17,394 nucleotides of DNA. Origin: an uncultured Porphyromonas sp. GTDB lineage: Bacteria > Bacteroidota > Bacteroidia > Bacteroidales > Porphyromonadaceae. Made by a program: the position numbers and the translations under genes. Of the stretch, positions 6,745 to 14,073 are shown piece by piece. The notes beneath the pieces were generated by a model. That model saw only the letters and a list, made by a program, of their open reading frames with translations. It searched no databases and was not told the DNA's origin. Where the stretch lies: the NCBI GenBank assembly GCA_943912835.1, contig CALTVJ010000037.1:1-17394 (forward strand). The letters run 5' to 3'. Every line of letters starts with the position of its first letter. Position 1 is the stretch's first letter.

Positions 6745-6945
6745 TCGTAGCCTAATAGCAGGTCTCCTGACTTATATACTCCTTGGCAACCTTCCCAGCC
6801 CACGTCTCGAGCCAGTGGTTTATTTTTGCCTCAGTTACTCCTCCCCGATGGGCGAGTACGTATAAATACAGTAGCGGGTACTGTCCCAGAATCCAACTGG
6901 GTTCCCTTGCAGAGCCTCTGCTCTTACCATTAGGCAGTAGCAAAG
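6745..6945 (-). ncRNA. Cobalamin (B12) riboswitch aptamer
   Basis: Read on the minus strand the conserved cobalamin-riboswitch elements occur in order. The closing helix is GCCTAAT (6935-6929) paired with ATTAGGC (6756-6750). The core is GGGAACCCAG followed by GGGACAGTACCCGCTACTG (about 6905-6867). Next come ACCACTGG and GCTGGGAAGG (about 6820-6785), and then the B12 box AAGTCAGGAGACCTGC (6773-6758). A consensus promoter starts the RNA right at the aptamer. Such riboswitches bind adenosyl- or methylcobalamin and usually shut off downstream B12 uptake or synthesis genes. Here no intact downstream gene is visible on the same strand before the terminator at 6144-6193. The next genes are the two small lipoproteins beyond that terminator. 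Confidence 0.93.
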
Positions 6946-6972
6946 TTATGCATTTTTATCTAAACGACCAAA
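6941..6972 (-). promoter_or_regulatory. Promoter of the cobalamin riboswitch
   Basis: On the minus strand TTTG (6972-6969) is followed after exactly 20 nt by TAACTTTG (6948-6941), a full consensus match. The expected start point, near 6935, coincides with the first paired strand of the aptamer. This fixes the orientation of the riboswitch and argues that it is still transcribed. Confidence 0.8.
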
Positions 6973-6999
6973 TTTTGAGAGCAAAAGCACACAATTTTT

Positions 7000-7037
7000 C
7001 CGTCTACCGAGAGGATTTTAGTCCTCTCGGTAGACGG
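7000..7037. repeat. Perfect 16-bp hairpin between divergent units
   Basis: CCGTCTACCGAGAGGA (7000-7015) and TCCTCTCGGTAGACGG (7022-7037) pair without mismatch around a 6-base loop TTTTAG. No T-run follows on either strand; five T residues precede it on the plus strand. It sits 28 bp upstream of the riboswitch -33 box. It may be a terminator without a tail, a recombined remnant, or a protein-binding palindrome. Confidence 0.7.
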
Positions 7038-7253
7038 ACTCTCCTCGCCTCACTAAGCAAACACACGACAATTAAACGAAACGATGATTTATTCAAACAC
7101 TCCTCCTTCGAGAAACATCATATGACCAGCATGATATTCTCTTATTTTGCATTTGGTAAAATATCCGACCTTTGTAAAACTAAAAGTTCGCATACTCTAA
7201 AAAGAACGACTATTTCACAATAAACGAAAGATAATCCTATTATTTCATCGAGT

Positions 7254-7688
7254 ATGACCATATCAGCAATTATATTTTACATCGGAGCAGGCATTATGGC
7301 GGCTCCTTTTTACTTATTGGGATATACCAATTATTACGCGATAAGCATTATAGTGTGTTTAATGCTATGTCCTTTACTATCCAATATCGCATTCCTCGTC
7401 TCAATCTTTACAGCCCAAAAGAAAGCATTCAAAGGATTAAACACATTAGCATTTGTCGGATCTCTACCTGTAACCTATAAGATATATTCCTATTATCGCA
7501 TAGAAGAATATATCTCAAACTACAGCCATAGCTTAGAAAGTGCAATCTTTAATCTGTGCAAAGACGATTTAACGCATCTCAGCAAAATTTCAGGCACAGA
7601 TTACTTCACTGTAAATATCGTAATATACATGATTATCTTTCCTTTGATATTGTTGTATCCATGGATAATCAAGTGGTTTAAGTTCTAA
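7254..7688 (+). CDS. Small polytopic membrane protein, unknown family
   Basis: 144 residues, AT-rich and hydrophobic. Likely transmembrane helices lie at about 3-24, 28-52 and 119-141, with a weaker one near 62-78. The polar stretch at about 79-117 (YRIEEYISNYSHSLE and on) would form a loop. The C-terminus is basic/aromatic (WIIKWFKF). I recognise no family or catalytic motif. The ATG at 7254 has an A/T-rich leader without Shine-Dalgarno. No full promoter consensus precedes it, only a weak GACCTTTG near 7171. It is the only plus-strand gene between metH and the right end. It may share the hairpin at 7711-7749 as terminator. Codon patterns and clear helices favour a real gene. Confidence 0.6.
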   Translation: MTISAIIFYIGAGIMAAPFYLLGYTNYYAISIIVCLMLCPLLSNIAFLVSIFTAQKKAFKGLNTLAFVGSLPVTYKIYSYYRIEEYISNYSHSLESAIFNLCKDDLTHLSKISGTDYFTVNIVIYMIIFPLILLYPWIIKWFKF

Positions 7689-7710
7689 CAAAGACCTCCA
7701 ACATAAGACA

Positions 7711-7749
7711 AAAAAAGACCAGTAATGGAATCTTCCATTACTGGTCTTT
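7711..7749 (-). terminator. Strong terminator of the rprX-to-TPR operon
   Basis: AAAGACCAGTAATGGAA (7714-7730) and its perfect complement (7733-7749) form a 17-bp stem. On the minus strand TTTTTTT follows, marking the end of the TPR lipoprotein transcript 22 nt after its stop. On the plus strand the tail is only TTT, so termination of the 7254 gene there would be weaker. Confidence 0.92.
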
Positions 7750-7770
7750 GAGGTATCTTAGAAGCAACCC

Positions 7771-9489
7771 TTAGCGTAAGCCTTGGCTAACAGCACTCGT
7801 TACGAGTTGGCTGAAAGCTGGGAGCTTAGCATAAGATGCAAACTCTAAGTTATTAGCCAAACCTGCAACAAGACTTGGGTCTAAGCTAACAGCCTGCTTT
7901 AGGGCTGCAAGCATCGCGTTGGTATCTTTCGTACGAGCTGCCACGATGGCACTGAGTAGACTCGTTGTGGCATTAGGTGTGCTAAGAGCTTTAAGCGTAC
8001 GCTGTGCCTTAGCGTAGTTGCCATTGAGTATTTGTGCTACAGCAGCATTGTTGCTGATCGTTTCACCAAAAGCCGTTTCAGCCTTTTGATACTCACCTTG
8101 CTTGAGATAGAGGAATCCTAATGCTTGCCCCAACTCAGGCACATTCAACCCTGAAGCGATGAGCTCTGTCGCCTTATCTTTTTGTCCTTTGACAAGAGCC
8201 ATCAAGCCACGATTAAACTTCGTCACCTCGTTATCTGCTTTAGCGGCAGCTTGAGTGAAGTATTTCTCTGCCTCTGCAACCTTACCATCAGCAAAAAGGA
8301 CAGCACCGATATTGTTGTAAGCACGATAATCCTTAGGGAAAATACGATTTACAAGTTCGTAGATACGTATCTTCTCGTCAGACTTCTGAGCAAGCTCTGC
8401 AGCATAGAGTAGCTCCACGATGCTCAAATGTCCAGGAGCTTTCTCCAACCATTCTTGAATCTCAGCATCGCTCTTACCCACAATCTCCACATTGGCAATC
8501 AAACGCGAACGACGGAGCTTTGGTAACACTTCATCAGCAAGCTGACGGAAAACAGCCGAAATGTTTTTGATTTCACGCTCACGTTGCTCGGGGTCTGGAT
8601 ACATCGAGAGGACACGCAAAACAAGCTCCTTGTCTGGCAACTGGCTCTTCTCTACCAACTGACGGAATCCCTCCCAGTCTTGTGCCGTATAGTGAGCATC
8701 TATCTTGACATCAGACATACGTTGCTTTTTGAACTCTTGCTTGAGGCTTGAGGTTGTGTTGCGCTCACGTCGCTCACTCAACTTCTCATTAAGCTCACGT
8801 CCTCCGTCTGGCGAAGCATAAGACTGTACCTCAACCGATACATTCTGATTGGGTGTCTCCTTAGCATTCTGGACTGTATACTTCCATTCCTCTATGGCTT
8901 CTTTTTTCAGTTCCGAACCACGCACATCAGCTTGTTGCATCTGAAACATAATATCGGCATCATAGACCTCCTTGACAATACGTTGGAAGCCATGTGGTGC
9001 CACCGCAGGAAGTATCCCCTGTACTGTAGCCAAAGCCTCTGTCGTATTTACCCCATCAGCCACTTTGAGCGCAGGGAGCTTAACCGACTTACTGCCGACC
9101 TTAGCATCAAATTGCAGATACAACTCACTCTTGCTCATGCTTGGGTTGTAAGGTACCGAGAAATTAATAACGCCCGTAGCTCCACTATTGTAAAAAACCA
9201 CTTGCTCGTTACCACGCACATTCTCACCTTGGAAGTCTTGTCCCTTACCCCACTTCTCACCACCTGCATAGCGAAGGACTGGCGTCACACGTAGTTTACC
9301 CTTCTTAGGGAAACTCTTCTTAGGGAAAGCAACTGTGATTTTAGCAGGAACAGCATCACCACGAACCGCCAAGGGGTCTGGATTTGCACTCACTTGACTC
9401 TGTGATATCTTGAATTTACTACCACAGCTAACTAGCAATAAACTAGTTGCCCCAACAAACACTAGGGTCTTGACAGAATTAAGCGTCAT
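7771..9489 (-). CDS. OmpA-like / TPR lipoprotein
   Basis: 572 residues. The signal ends in lipobox LVSC (C22, followed by GS), so it should be an envelope lipoprotein. Residues about 45-145 look like a beta-rich domain. Residues about 215-335 resemble an OmpA-type domain: VEVQSYASPDGGRELNEKLS followed by RRERN recalls the peptidoglycan-binding signature (N, L, R residues spaced as in the family). From about 355 to 545 come tetratricopeptide-type helix pairs, for example YNNIGAVLFADGKVAEAEKY and LGFLYLKQGEYQKAETAF. The domain order (OmpA-like before TPR) is unlike T9SS PorE. Its start codon lies inside the end of the YfhO gene (11-nt overlap), which implies translational coupling. A role in envelope or peptidoglycan-linked assembly is inference. 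Confidence 0.85.
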   Translation of the reverse strand: MTLNSVKTLVFVGATSLLLVSCGSKFKISQSQVSANPDPLAVRGDAVPAKITVAFPKKSFPKKGKLRVTPVLRYAGGEKWGKGQDFQGENVRGNEQVVFYNSGATGVINFSVPYNPSMSKSELYLQFDAKVGSKSVKLPALKVADGVNTTEALATVQGILPAVAPHGFQRIVKEVYDADIMFQMQQADVRGSELKKEAIEEWKYTVQNAKETPNQNVSVEVQSYASPDGGRELNEKLSERRERNTTSSLKQEFKKQRMSDVKIDAHYTAQDWEGFRQLVEKSQLPDKELVLRVLSMYPDPEQREREIKNISAVFRQLADEVLPKLRRSRLIANVEIVGKSDAEIQEWLEKAPGHLSIVELLYAAELAQKSDEKIRIYELVNRIFPKDYRAYNNIGAVLFADGKVAEAEKYFTQAAAKADNEVTKFNRGLMALVKGQKDKATELIASGLNVPELGQALGFLYLKQGEYQKAETAFGETISNNAAVAQILNGNYAKAQRTLKALSTPNATTSLLSAIVAARTKDTNAMLAALKQAVSLDPSLVAGLANNLEFASYAKLPAFSQLVTSAVSQGLR

Positions 9490-12013
9490 GGCTTGTTATA
9501 TTATTTTGTTTCTTGAATTTCGTAATAATGAAGGCGACAGCAGAGAGCAACAGCAGTAGCTGAGCAATAATGGAGATAAGCTCTGTCGTTTGTACACTTG
9601 GAGGATCAAAAGACATCTCAACAATGTGCTTACCCTTAGAGATAAATGCCGAACGCAACAAATAATTCGCTCGCAGGATATCAACGACTTGTCCGTCAAT
9701 CGTCATCGTCCATCCATGTGGATAATAGATTTCACTAAATACTGCCAAGGCATCACGATTCGCCTCAACCTGATACTTCGCCTTATTGGGGCTATACTCC
9801 AAGAGTTTAATCGCCCCCAGAGAGGTATCACTCTGCCCTGCCCCTTCCTTCGGTAAAGTAGAGTCAGTCATCTCACTACGGAGCATAACCGCCTCTTGTT
9901 TAGGGTCTAGGCTATCCAAAGCAGCCATCTCTTCATTGGGCGTATTGACGACCTTAATAGCCTCTGGTGCTATCAGCCAAGCCGCCCCCATGGCATCGGG
10001 GTTACGTTCGTAGCTTAGTTTGCCTTCCTGATTCGGCAGAATAAGGTAACGCATATCTAGCATATTCAGAACCCGCTTATTTTGCTTGCTGATTTGATGC
10101 TCAATGAGGTCTTGATAACGACCGAGCTTCGCTGCATGATATCCACCGATAGAGCGATGCGAGAAACTCGTTGTCGCATCATTAAATGGCGATACAGATA
10201 GATTCAAAACACGATAGTGTGGGTCTGTATCCTTTTTAATCTCACGATCTATCTCCGTTACGGGGGTAGCTTGTGCTTGTATCAAAGCCGTATCCACAAA
10301 ACGGTTGTCATTAAGATAACGTTTGTCTACCACCCACAAGTCTAGAAGCGTTATAACAATAACAGAAACGAGAAACAAAGACTCACGAATCCATTTCTTA
10401 TAATACGCCCAGCACACTCCTAAACTGACAAGAATAACCCCGACACTACGCCAAGCATCAGCCGAAACAATACCCGCACGTACACCTTTGAGCGCACTAA
10501 TTAGTGATGCGGTATTGGGGTCAGCTAAATAGGGACGAAACATCTCGACCTCTTGATCACTAATAAAGTCAAAAAACAAGCTGGGCACCAAAGCAATTAA
10601 ACTTGCTACCCCCAACGTAAGGATTAAACTAACAAGTACAGGAGTACGCTCTTCATTGATAAAGCGCTGTGGCTCTCTAACGAACTCCAACAAGCCCAAG
10701 ACAGCCAGAGTCGGAATCGTAAACTCGGCAATCACCAAAATAGATGAGACCGTACGAAACTTATTGTATAGAGGGACATAATCTATGAAGAAATCGGTAA
10801 ACCACATAAGATTTCTTCCCCAAGCCAAGAGAAGCGACAAAATAGTCGCAACAAGCAAAGCCCATTTAAGCGGAGTACGGACAACAAACAGAGCAAGAAT
10901 TGCCAGAAACAACACGAATGCCCCGACGTACACCGGACCAGACGTAAAGGGCTGATCACCCCAATAATGATTCATTTGGGCAACAATTTCTTTCGTCTGT
11001 CCATCAAGACCATCTAAGGCATCAGGATCTTTTCCCAAATAGCCAGATGCCCCACCATAAACATTAGGCACGAGGAAAGTCAAGGTCTCAGCCTTACCAT
11101 AGCTCCAAGTTGTGATATAATCTTTATCCAATCCTCCTTTTTTAGCCCCAGGCACCTCAGCATCGCCTCGCAACGCAGAACCTCCACGCATGGTCTCTTG
11201 CGTGTATTCGTAGGTATGATATAGGTTAGAACTATTAACAGCAATAGACACAGATGCAGCCGCAAAGGTCACTAAACTAGACAGCAAAAACGGCTTGTAA
11301 TCTTTTGACCGAACAGCTTGATAAAGATAAGAGAGCAAGATACACACAATCAAAAATGCAAAATAATAACTCATCTGCACATGATTGCTCATGAGTTGCA
11401 AGCTCGCAAAAAAAGCTGTGATGACGCCCCCTTTGAGATACTGCCTCTCATAAGTATATACAATACCAGCGATCGTCGGTGGGATAAAAGCGAGCACCAT
11501 CAGCTTCCAGATATGCCCAGCATCAATCAAGATAATGAAATAAGAGCTAAAACACCACATCAAAGCTCCCAAAGTAGACAGTAAGACACTCTGCTTTAGG
11601 CTACGCATAAAAATATAGAAGCCCCACAGCATAGCGAAGAGCAACCAGCTATAACTTGGCAACAAATTCAGTGGCCACTGCAGAGTCAGGAAATCTTGCA
11701 CCTTTTTGATGACGCCCAACGATGGATAGCTCGGTGATATCTGATACATGGGCATACCTCCAAAGAGGCTATTTGTCCAATAAGAGACCTCTCCCGTGGT
11801 GGCATAGTAATCCCGAACATCCTGAGCAGTACCACTAGCACCAGCCACATCTCCTTGAAATATATCTCGCCCCTCAAAAACCGCTGGAGAGAAATAAGCC
11901 AACGATAAGATGGCAAATACAGCAAGCACCAAAGCCGTCGGACTAAGCCCAAACAAATAAGCTTTCACTCGATTGGCTATGGAGCTTGGATTGTTATTAT
12001 CTTTCAAATTCAT
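9479..12013 (-). CDS. YfhO-family polytopic membrane protein
   Basis: 844 residues. About a dozen hydrophobic segments fill residues 25-565 (for example 25-42, 145-165, 195-230, 360-400, 425-445, 458-480, 525-562). A large extracytoplasmic domain covers about 565-805 and a final helix about 812-832. The C-terminal pattern YYPHGWTMTIDG...LRSAFISKGKHIVEMSFDP (short pieces at 763-804) is characteristic of YfhO proteins, which are related in layout to GT-C glycosyltransferases. In Firmicutes YfhO relatives help glycosylate surface polymers; the substrate in Bacteroidetes is unknown. The gene follows the M16 gene after 61 nt and overlaps the TPR lipoprotein gene, so the two products may act together at the envelope. 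Confidence 0.88.
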   Translation of the reverse strand: MNLKDNNNPSSIANRVKAYLFGLSPTALVLAVFAILSLAYFSPAVFEGRDIFQGDVAGASGTAQDVRDYYATTGEVSYWTNSLFGGMPMYQISPSYPSLGVIKKVQDFLTLQWPLNLLPSYSWLLFAMLWGFYIFMRSLKQSVLLSTLGALMWCFSSYFIILIDAGHIWKLMVLAFIPPTIAGIVYTYERQYLKGGVITAFFASLQLMSNHVQMSYYFAFLIVCILLSYLYQAVRSKDYKPFLLSSLVTFAAASVSIAVNSSNLYHTYEYTQETMRGGSALRGDAEVPGAKKGGLDKDYITTWSYGKAETLTFLVPNVYGGASGYLGKDPDALDGLDGQTKEIVAQMNHYWGDQPFTSGPVYVGAFVLFLAILALFVVRTPLKWALLVATILSLLLAWGRNLMWFTDFFIDYVPLYNKFRTVSSILVIAEFTIPTLAVLGLLEFVREPQRFINEERTPVLVSLILTLGVASLIALVPSLFFDFISDQEVEMFRPYLADPNTASLISALKGVRAGIVSADAWRSVGVILVSLGVCWAYYKKWIRESLFLVSVIVITLLDLWVVDKRYLNDNRFVDTALIQAQATPVTEIDREIKKDTDPHYRVLNLSVSPFNDATTSFSHRSIGGYHAAKLGRYQDLIEHQISKQNKRVLNMLDMRYLILPNQEGKLSYERNPDAMGAAWLIAPEAIKVVNTPNEEMAALDSLDPKQEAVMLRSEMTDSTLPKEGAGQSDTSLGAIKLLEYSPNKAKYQVEANRDALAVFSEIYYPHGWTMTIDGQVVDILRANYLLRSAFISKGKHIVEMSFDPPSVQTTELISIIAQLLLLLSAVAFIITKFKKQNNITSHDA

Positions 12014-12074
12014 ATCATTCCTAATTTATCAGCAAGCATTTATCATCTATGCCCGAACGAGAAGCTCTACTACA

Positions 12075-13301
12075 TCAACGATAGATAAGCGTGTACATTC
12101 TCTCTGGAGGAAATATCTCTCGCGCTATCTCCTGTAACGCATCCAACTGCAAGTCATCAATTCTTCGCATGATTTCCTCCAAAGTCTCAACCCGACCTTG
12201 ATGTAAATAAGCTTTGCCTAATGAGAGAAAATAATTTTCGTGATTGTCCGAGGCAACCATCAGCTGTCCTTTAAGTTGCCTTTTGGCCGCATCAAGCTCT
12301 TTTTGCGTCATCGGTTCGTAAGCCATACGTCTGAGCTCGATATCAACCAATTCTCGAGCTCTTGCTTCACTCTGAGCAGCACAGCCAAAAGAGATAGCCA
12401 CCAAACCTGTATCCGAATAAGAGGTATAGCTACAATCAACCTGATAAACCAAACCCTCCTGTTCTCTTAATGACATATTAAGCCTTGAACTCATACCTGG
12501 CCCTCCTAAGATATTCACCAGTAGACTCAGCCCCAAACGTCGCTCATCAAACATATCGTAGGCACTTGCACCAACCAATATATGACGCTGATGTGTCCCC
12601 TTACGACGCACACAGCAACGAGGCTCTGTTGATTGTAAGGGCTGTTTGCTATGATGAGAAATATCAACCTTAATCTTTGGCGAAGAGAAGTAAAGCTCTA
12701 TCGACCGCATAAAATGCTCTTGATCGATATCGCCCTGCACAAATATCGCCATATTATCGAGGCGATAATGTCTTTGATGAAATCGTTTAAGCCCCTCGCT
12801 AGAAAAACGCCCGACACTCTTCTCCGACCCCAAAATACAATGCCCAAGAGGATGACCTCGGAATACAATATCTTCAAACTCATCCCATATTAGCTCGCTA
12901 GGACTATCCTCATAGCTATGTATCTCATCTATCACGACTGTTTGCTCTTTGCTCAGTTCGTCAGAAGCAAATACACTATGCTGTACGATATCAGCCATAA
13001 GCTGCAAAGCCCTCTGAGCATAGGCACGAGGGCATAAAGCATATAGTATCGTTTCTTCTTTGCTAGTATAGGCATTAAGTTCGCCTCCAATCTCCTCAAG
13101 ACGTCGGATTAGTTGTGTTGCCGTCCTAAGCTTGGTTCCTTTGAAGAGCATGTGCTCGGTAAAGTGTGCAAGTCCATACTCTCTGCGTGTTTCATGCCTA
13201 GTACCTACACCGATAGCGATACCGATGTAGACAACGGGAGAAGATAGCGGCCTATGGATAAACCGAAGACCACTTTCAAAAGAATGTGTCGTATATGCCA
13301 A
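12075..13301 (-). CDS. M16 family zinc metalloprotease (YmxG/PqqL-like)
   Basis: 408 residues, the size of Bacillus YmxG-type single-chain M16 peptidases. The inverted zinc motif HFTEH gives ligands H46 and H50 with catalytic E49. The distal ligand E126 lies in VVIDEIHSYED, 76 residues after H50 as in the family. The second half keeps the R279-x6-Y286 pair (REQEGLVY). No signal peptide is visible, so it is probably cytoplasmic. The start codon is TTG at 13301, 5 nt after the response-regulator stop; the first ATG lies beyond the active site, at residue 51, so TTG must be used. The tight spacing indicates co-transcription and coupling with rprY. The substrate is unknown. Confidence 0.93.
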   Translation of the reverse strand: MAYTTHSFESGLRFIHRPLSSPVVYIGIAIGVGTRHETRREYGLAHFTEHMLFKGTKLRTATQLIRRLEEIGGELNAYTSKEETILYALCPRAYAQRALQLMADIVQHSVFASDELSKEQTVVIDEIHSYEDSPSELIWDEFEDIVFRGHPLGHCILGSEKSVGRFSSEGLKRFHQRHYRLDNMAIFVQGDIDQEHFMRSIELYFSSPKIKVDISHHSKQPLQSTEPRCCVRRKGTHQRHILVGASAYDMFDERRLGLSLLVNILGGPGMSSRLNMSLREQEGLVYQVDCSYTSYSDTGLVAISFGCAAQSEARARELVDIELRRMAYEPMTQKELDAAKRQLKGQLMVASDNHENYFLSLGKAYLHQGRVETLEEIMRRIDDLQLDALQEIAREIFPPERMYTLIYR

Positions 13302-13306
13302 TTTCT

Positions 13307-14038
13307 CTAAGCTTCTCTTTGAGGCACTAGGAGTTTATAACCCTTACCATGTACATTCTTAATTTCCACTGAAGGGTCTCCAGAAAGCATGCGGCGCAAC
13401 TTGGTAATATAGACATCCATACTACGCTGAGTAAAGACATGATCAGGATCATTATTGGGTTCCGTAATACCCCAAATAACCTCTAGAGCATACGAACGCT
13501 CCAAAGTCTCATTCACAAATTGGCATAAAAGCGATAACAGCTCTGTCTCTTTGGTTGTCATACGCTGAGCCTGATCATCTAAACTCAAGGTCTGTAAACG
13601 TGTATTAAAGACATAGCGACCAATTTGATACTCTTCCTTGACACCATTCTCTTGACGTGCTATTTTCCCAGTACGACGTAAAATAGCCTCCAAACGCAAC
13701 AGTAACTCATCAAGACTAAAAGGCTTCGCAATATAGTCATCTGCCCCCGAGCGCAAACCCTCAAGGACATTTTCTTTCATACTCATTGCGGTCAAGAAGA
13801 CAATCGGCACAGAGCTATTGGTCTTGCGTATCTCTTTAGCTACAGCATAACCATCTAAATGAGGCATCATCACATCCAAGATGACAATATCAAATTCATT
13901 CTGATGAAACTTCTCTAAGCCCTCACGACCATCACTCGCCCAAGTTACCTTGTAGCCATTCCCCTCCAATATCTCGACAAACAAACCTGCCAAACTTGTT
14001 TCATCTTCACAAACAAGTACTTTTATATCATTTACCAT
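13307..14038 (-). CDS. rprY: OmpR/PhoB-type response regulator, RprY-like
   Basis: 243 residues. The receiver domain (about 1-120) has acidic pocket E11/D12, phosphoacceptor D55 (ILDVMMP), T83 and K105 (AKPFS). The winged-helix DNA-binding domain (about 140-240) ends in RSMDVYITKLRR...VHGKGYKL, which closely resembles RprY of Bacteroides and Porphyromonas. Phosphorylation by the neighbouring kinase should control its DNA binding. The kinase gene lies 35 nt upstream, and the M16 gene begins 5 nt downstream. RprY in Porphyromonas is linked in the literature to redox and stress genes; no binding site can be called from this window alone. The symbol rests on similarity recalled from memory. Confidence 0.85.
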   Translation of the reverse strand: MVNDIKVLVCEDETSLAGLFVEILEGNGYKVTWASDGREGLEKFHQNEFDIVILDVMMPHLDGYAVAKEIRKTNSSVPIVFLTAMSMKENVLEGLRSGADDYIAKPFSLDELLLRLEAILRRTGKIARQENGVKEEYQIGRYVFNTRLQTLSLDDQAQRMTTKETELLSLLCQFVNETLERSYALEVIWGITEPNNDPDHVFTQRSMDVYITKLRRMLSGDPSVEIKNVHGKGYKLLVPQREA

Positions 14039-14073
14039 ATACTATGATTAACTAATATTCTTATCGTTTAACT

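Noticed and set aside
6563..6865. Plus-strand 100-codon frame, basic N-terminal half
   Set aside because: Its 3' third runs antisense through the cobalamin riboswitch, it lacks a promoter, and no family is recognised. The first 60 residues look somewhat protein-like, so a decayed gene cannot be excluded, but it is not called.
6752..6943. Minus-strand 63-codon frame
   Set aside because: It coincides almost exactly with the riboswitch aptamer, whose conserved RNA motifs explain the sequence.
7000..7037. Invertible promoter or phase-variation site
   Set aside because: Only 6 bases separate the arms, too few to hold a switchable promoter, and no recombinase gene is near.
6783..7223. Plus-strand 146-codon frame
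   Set aside because: It runs antisense through the riboswitch, its promoter and the 7000-7037 hairpin; the composition is not protein-like.
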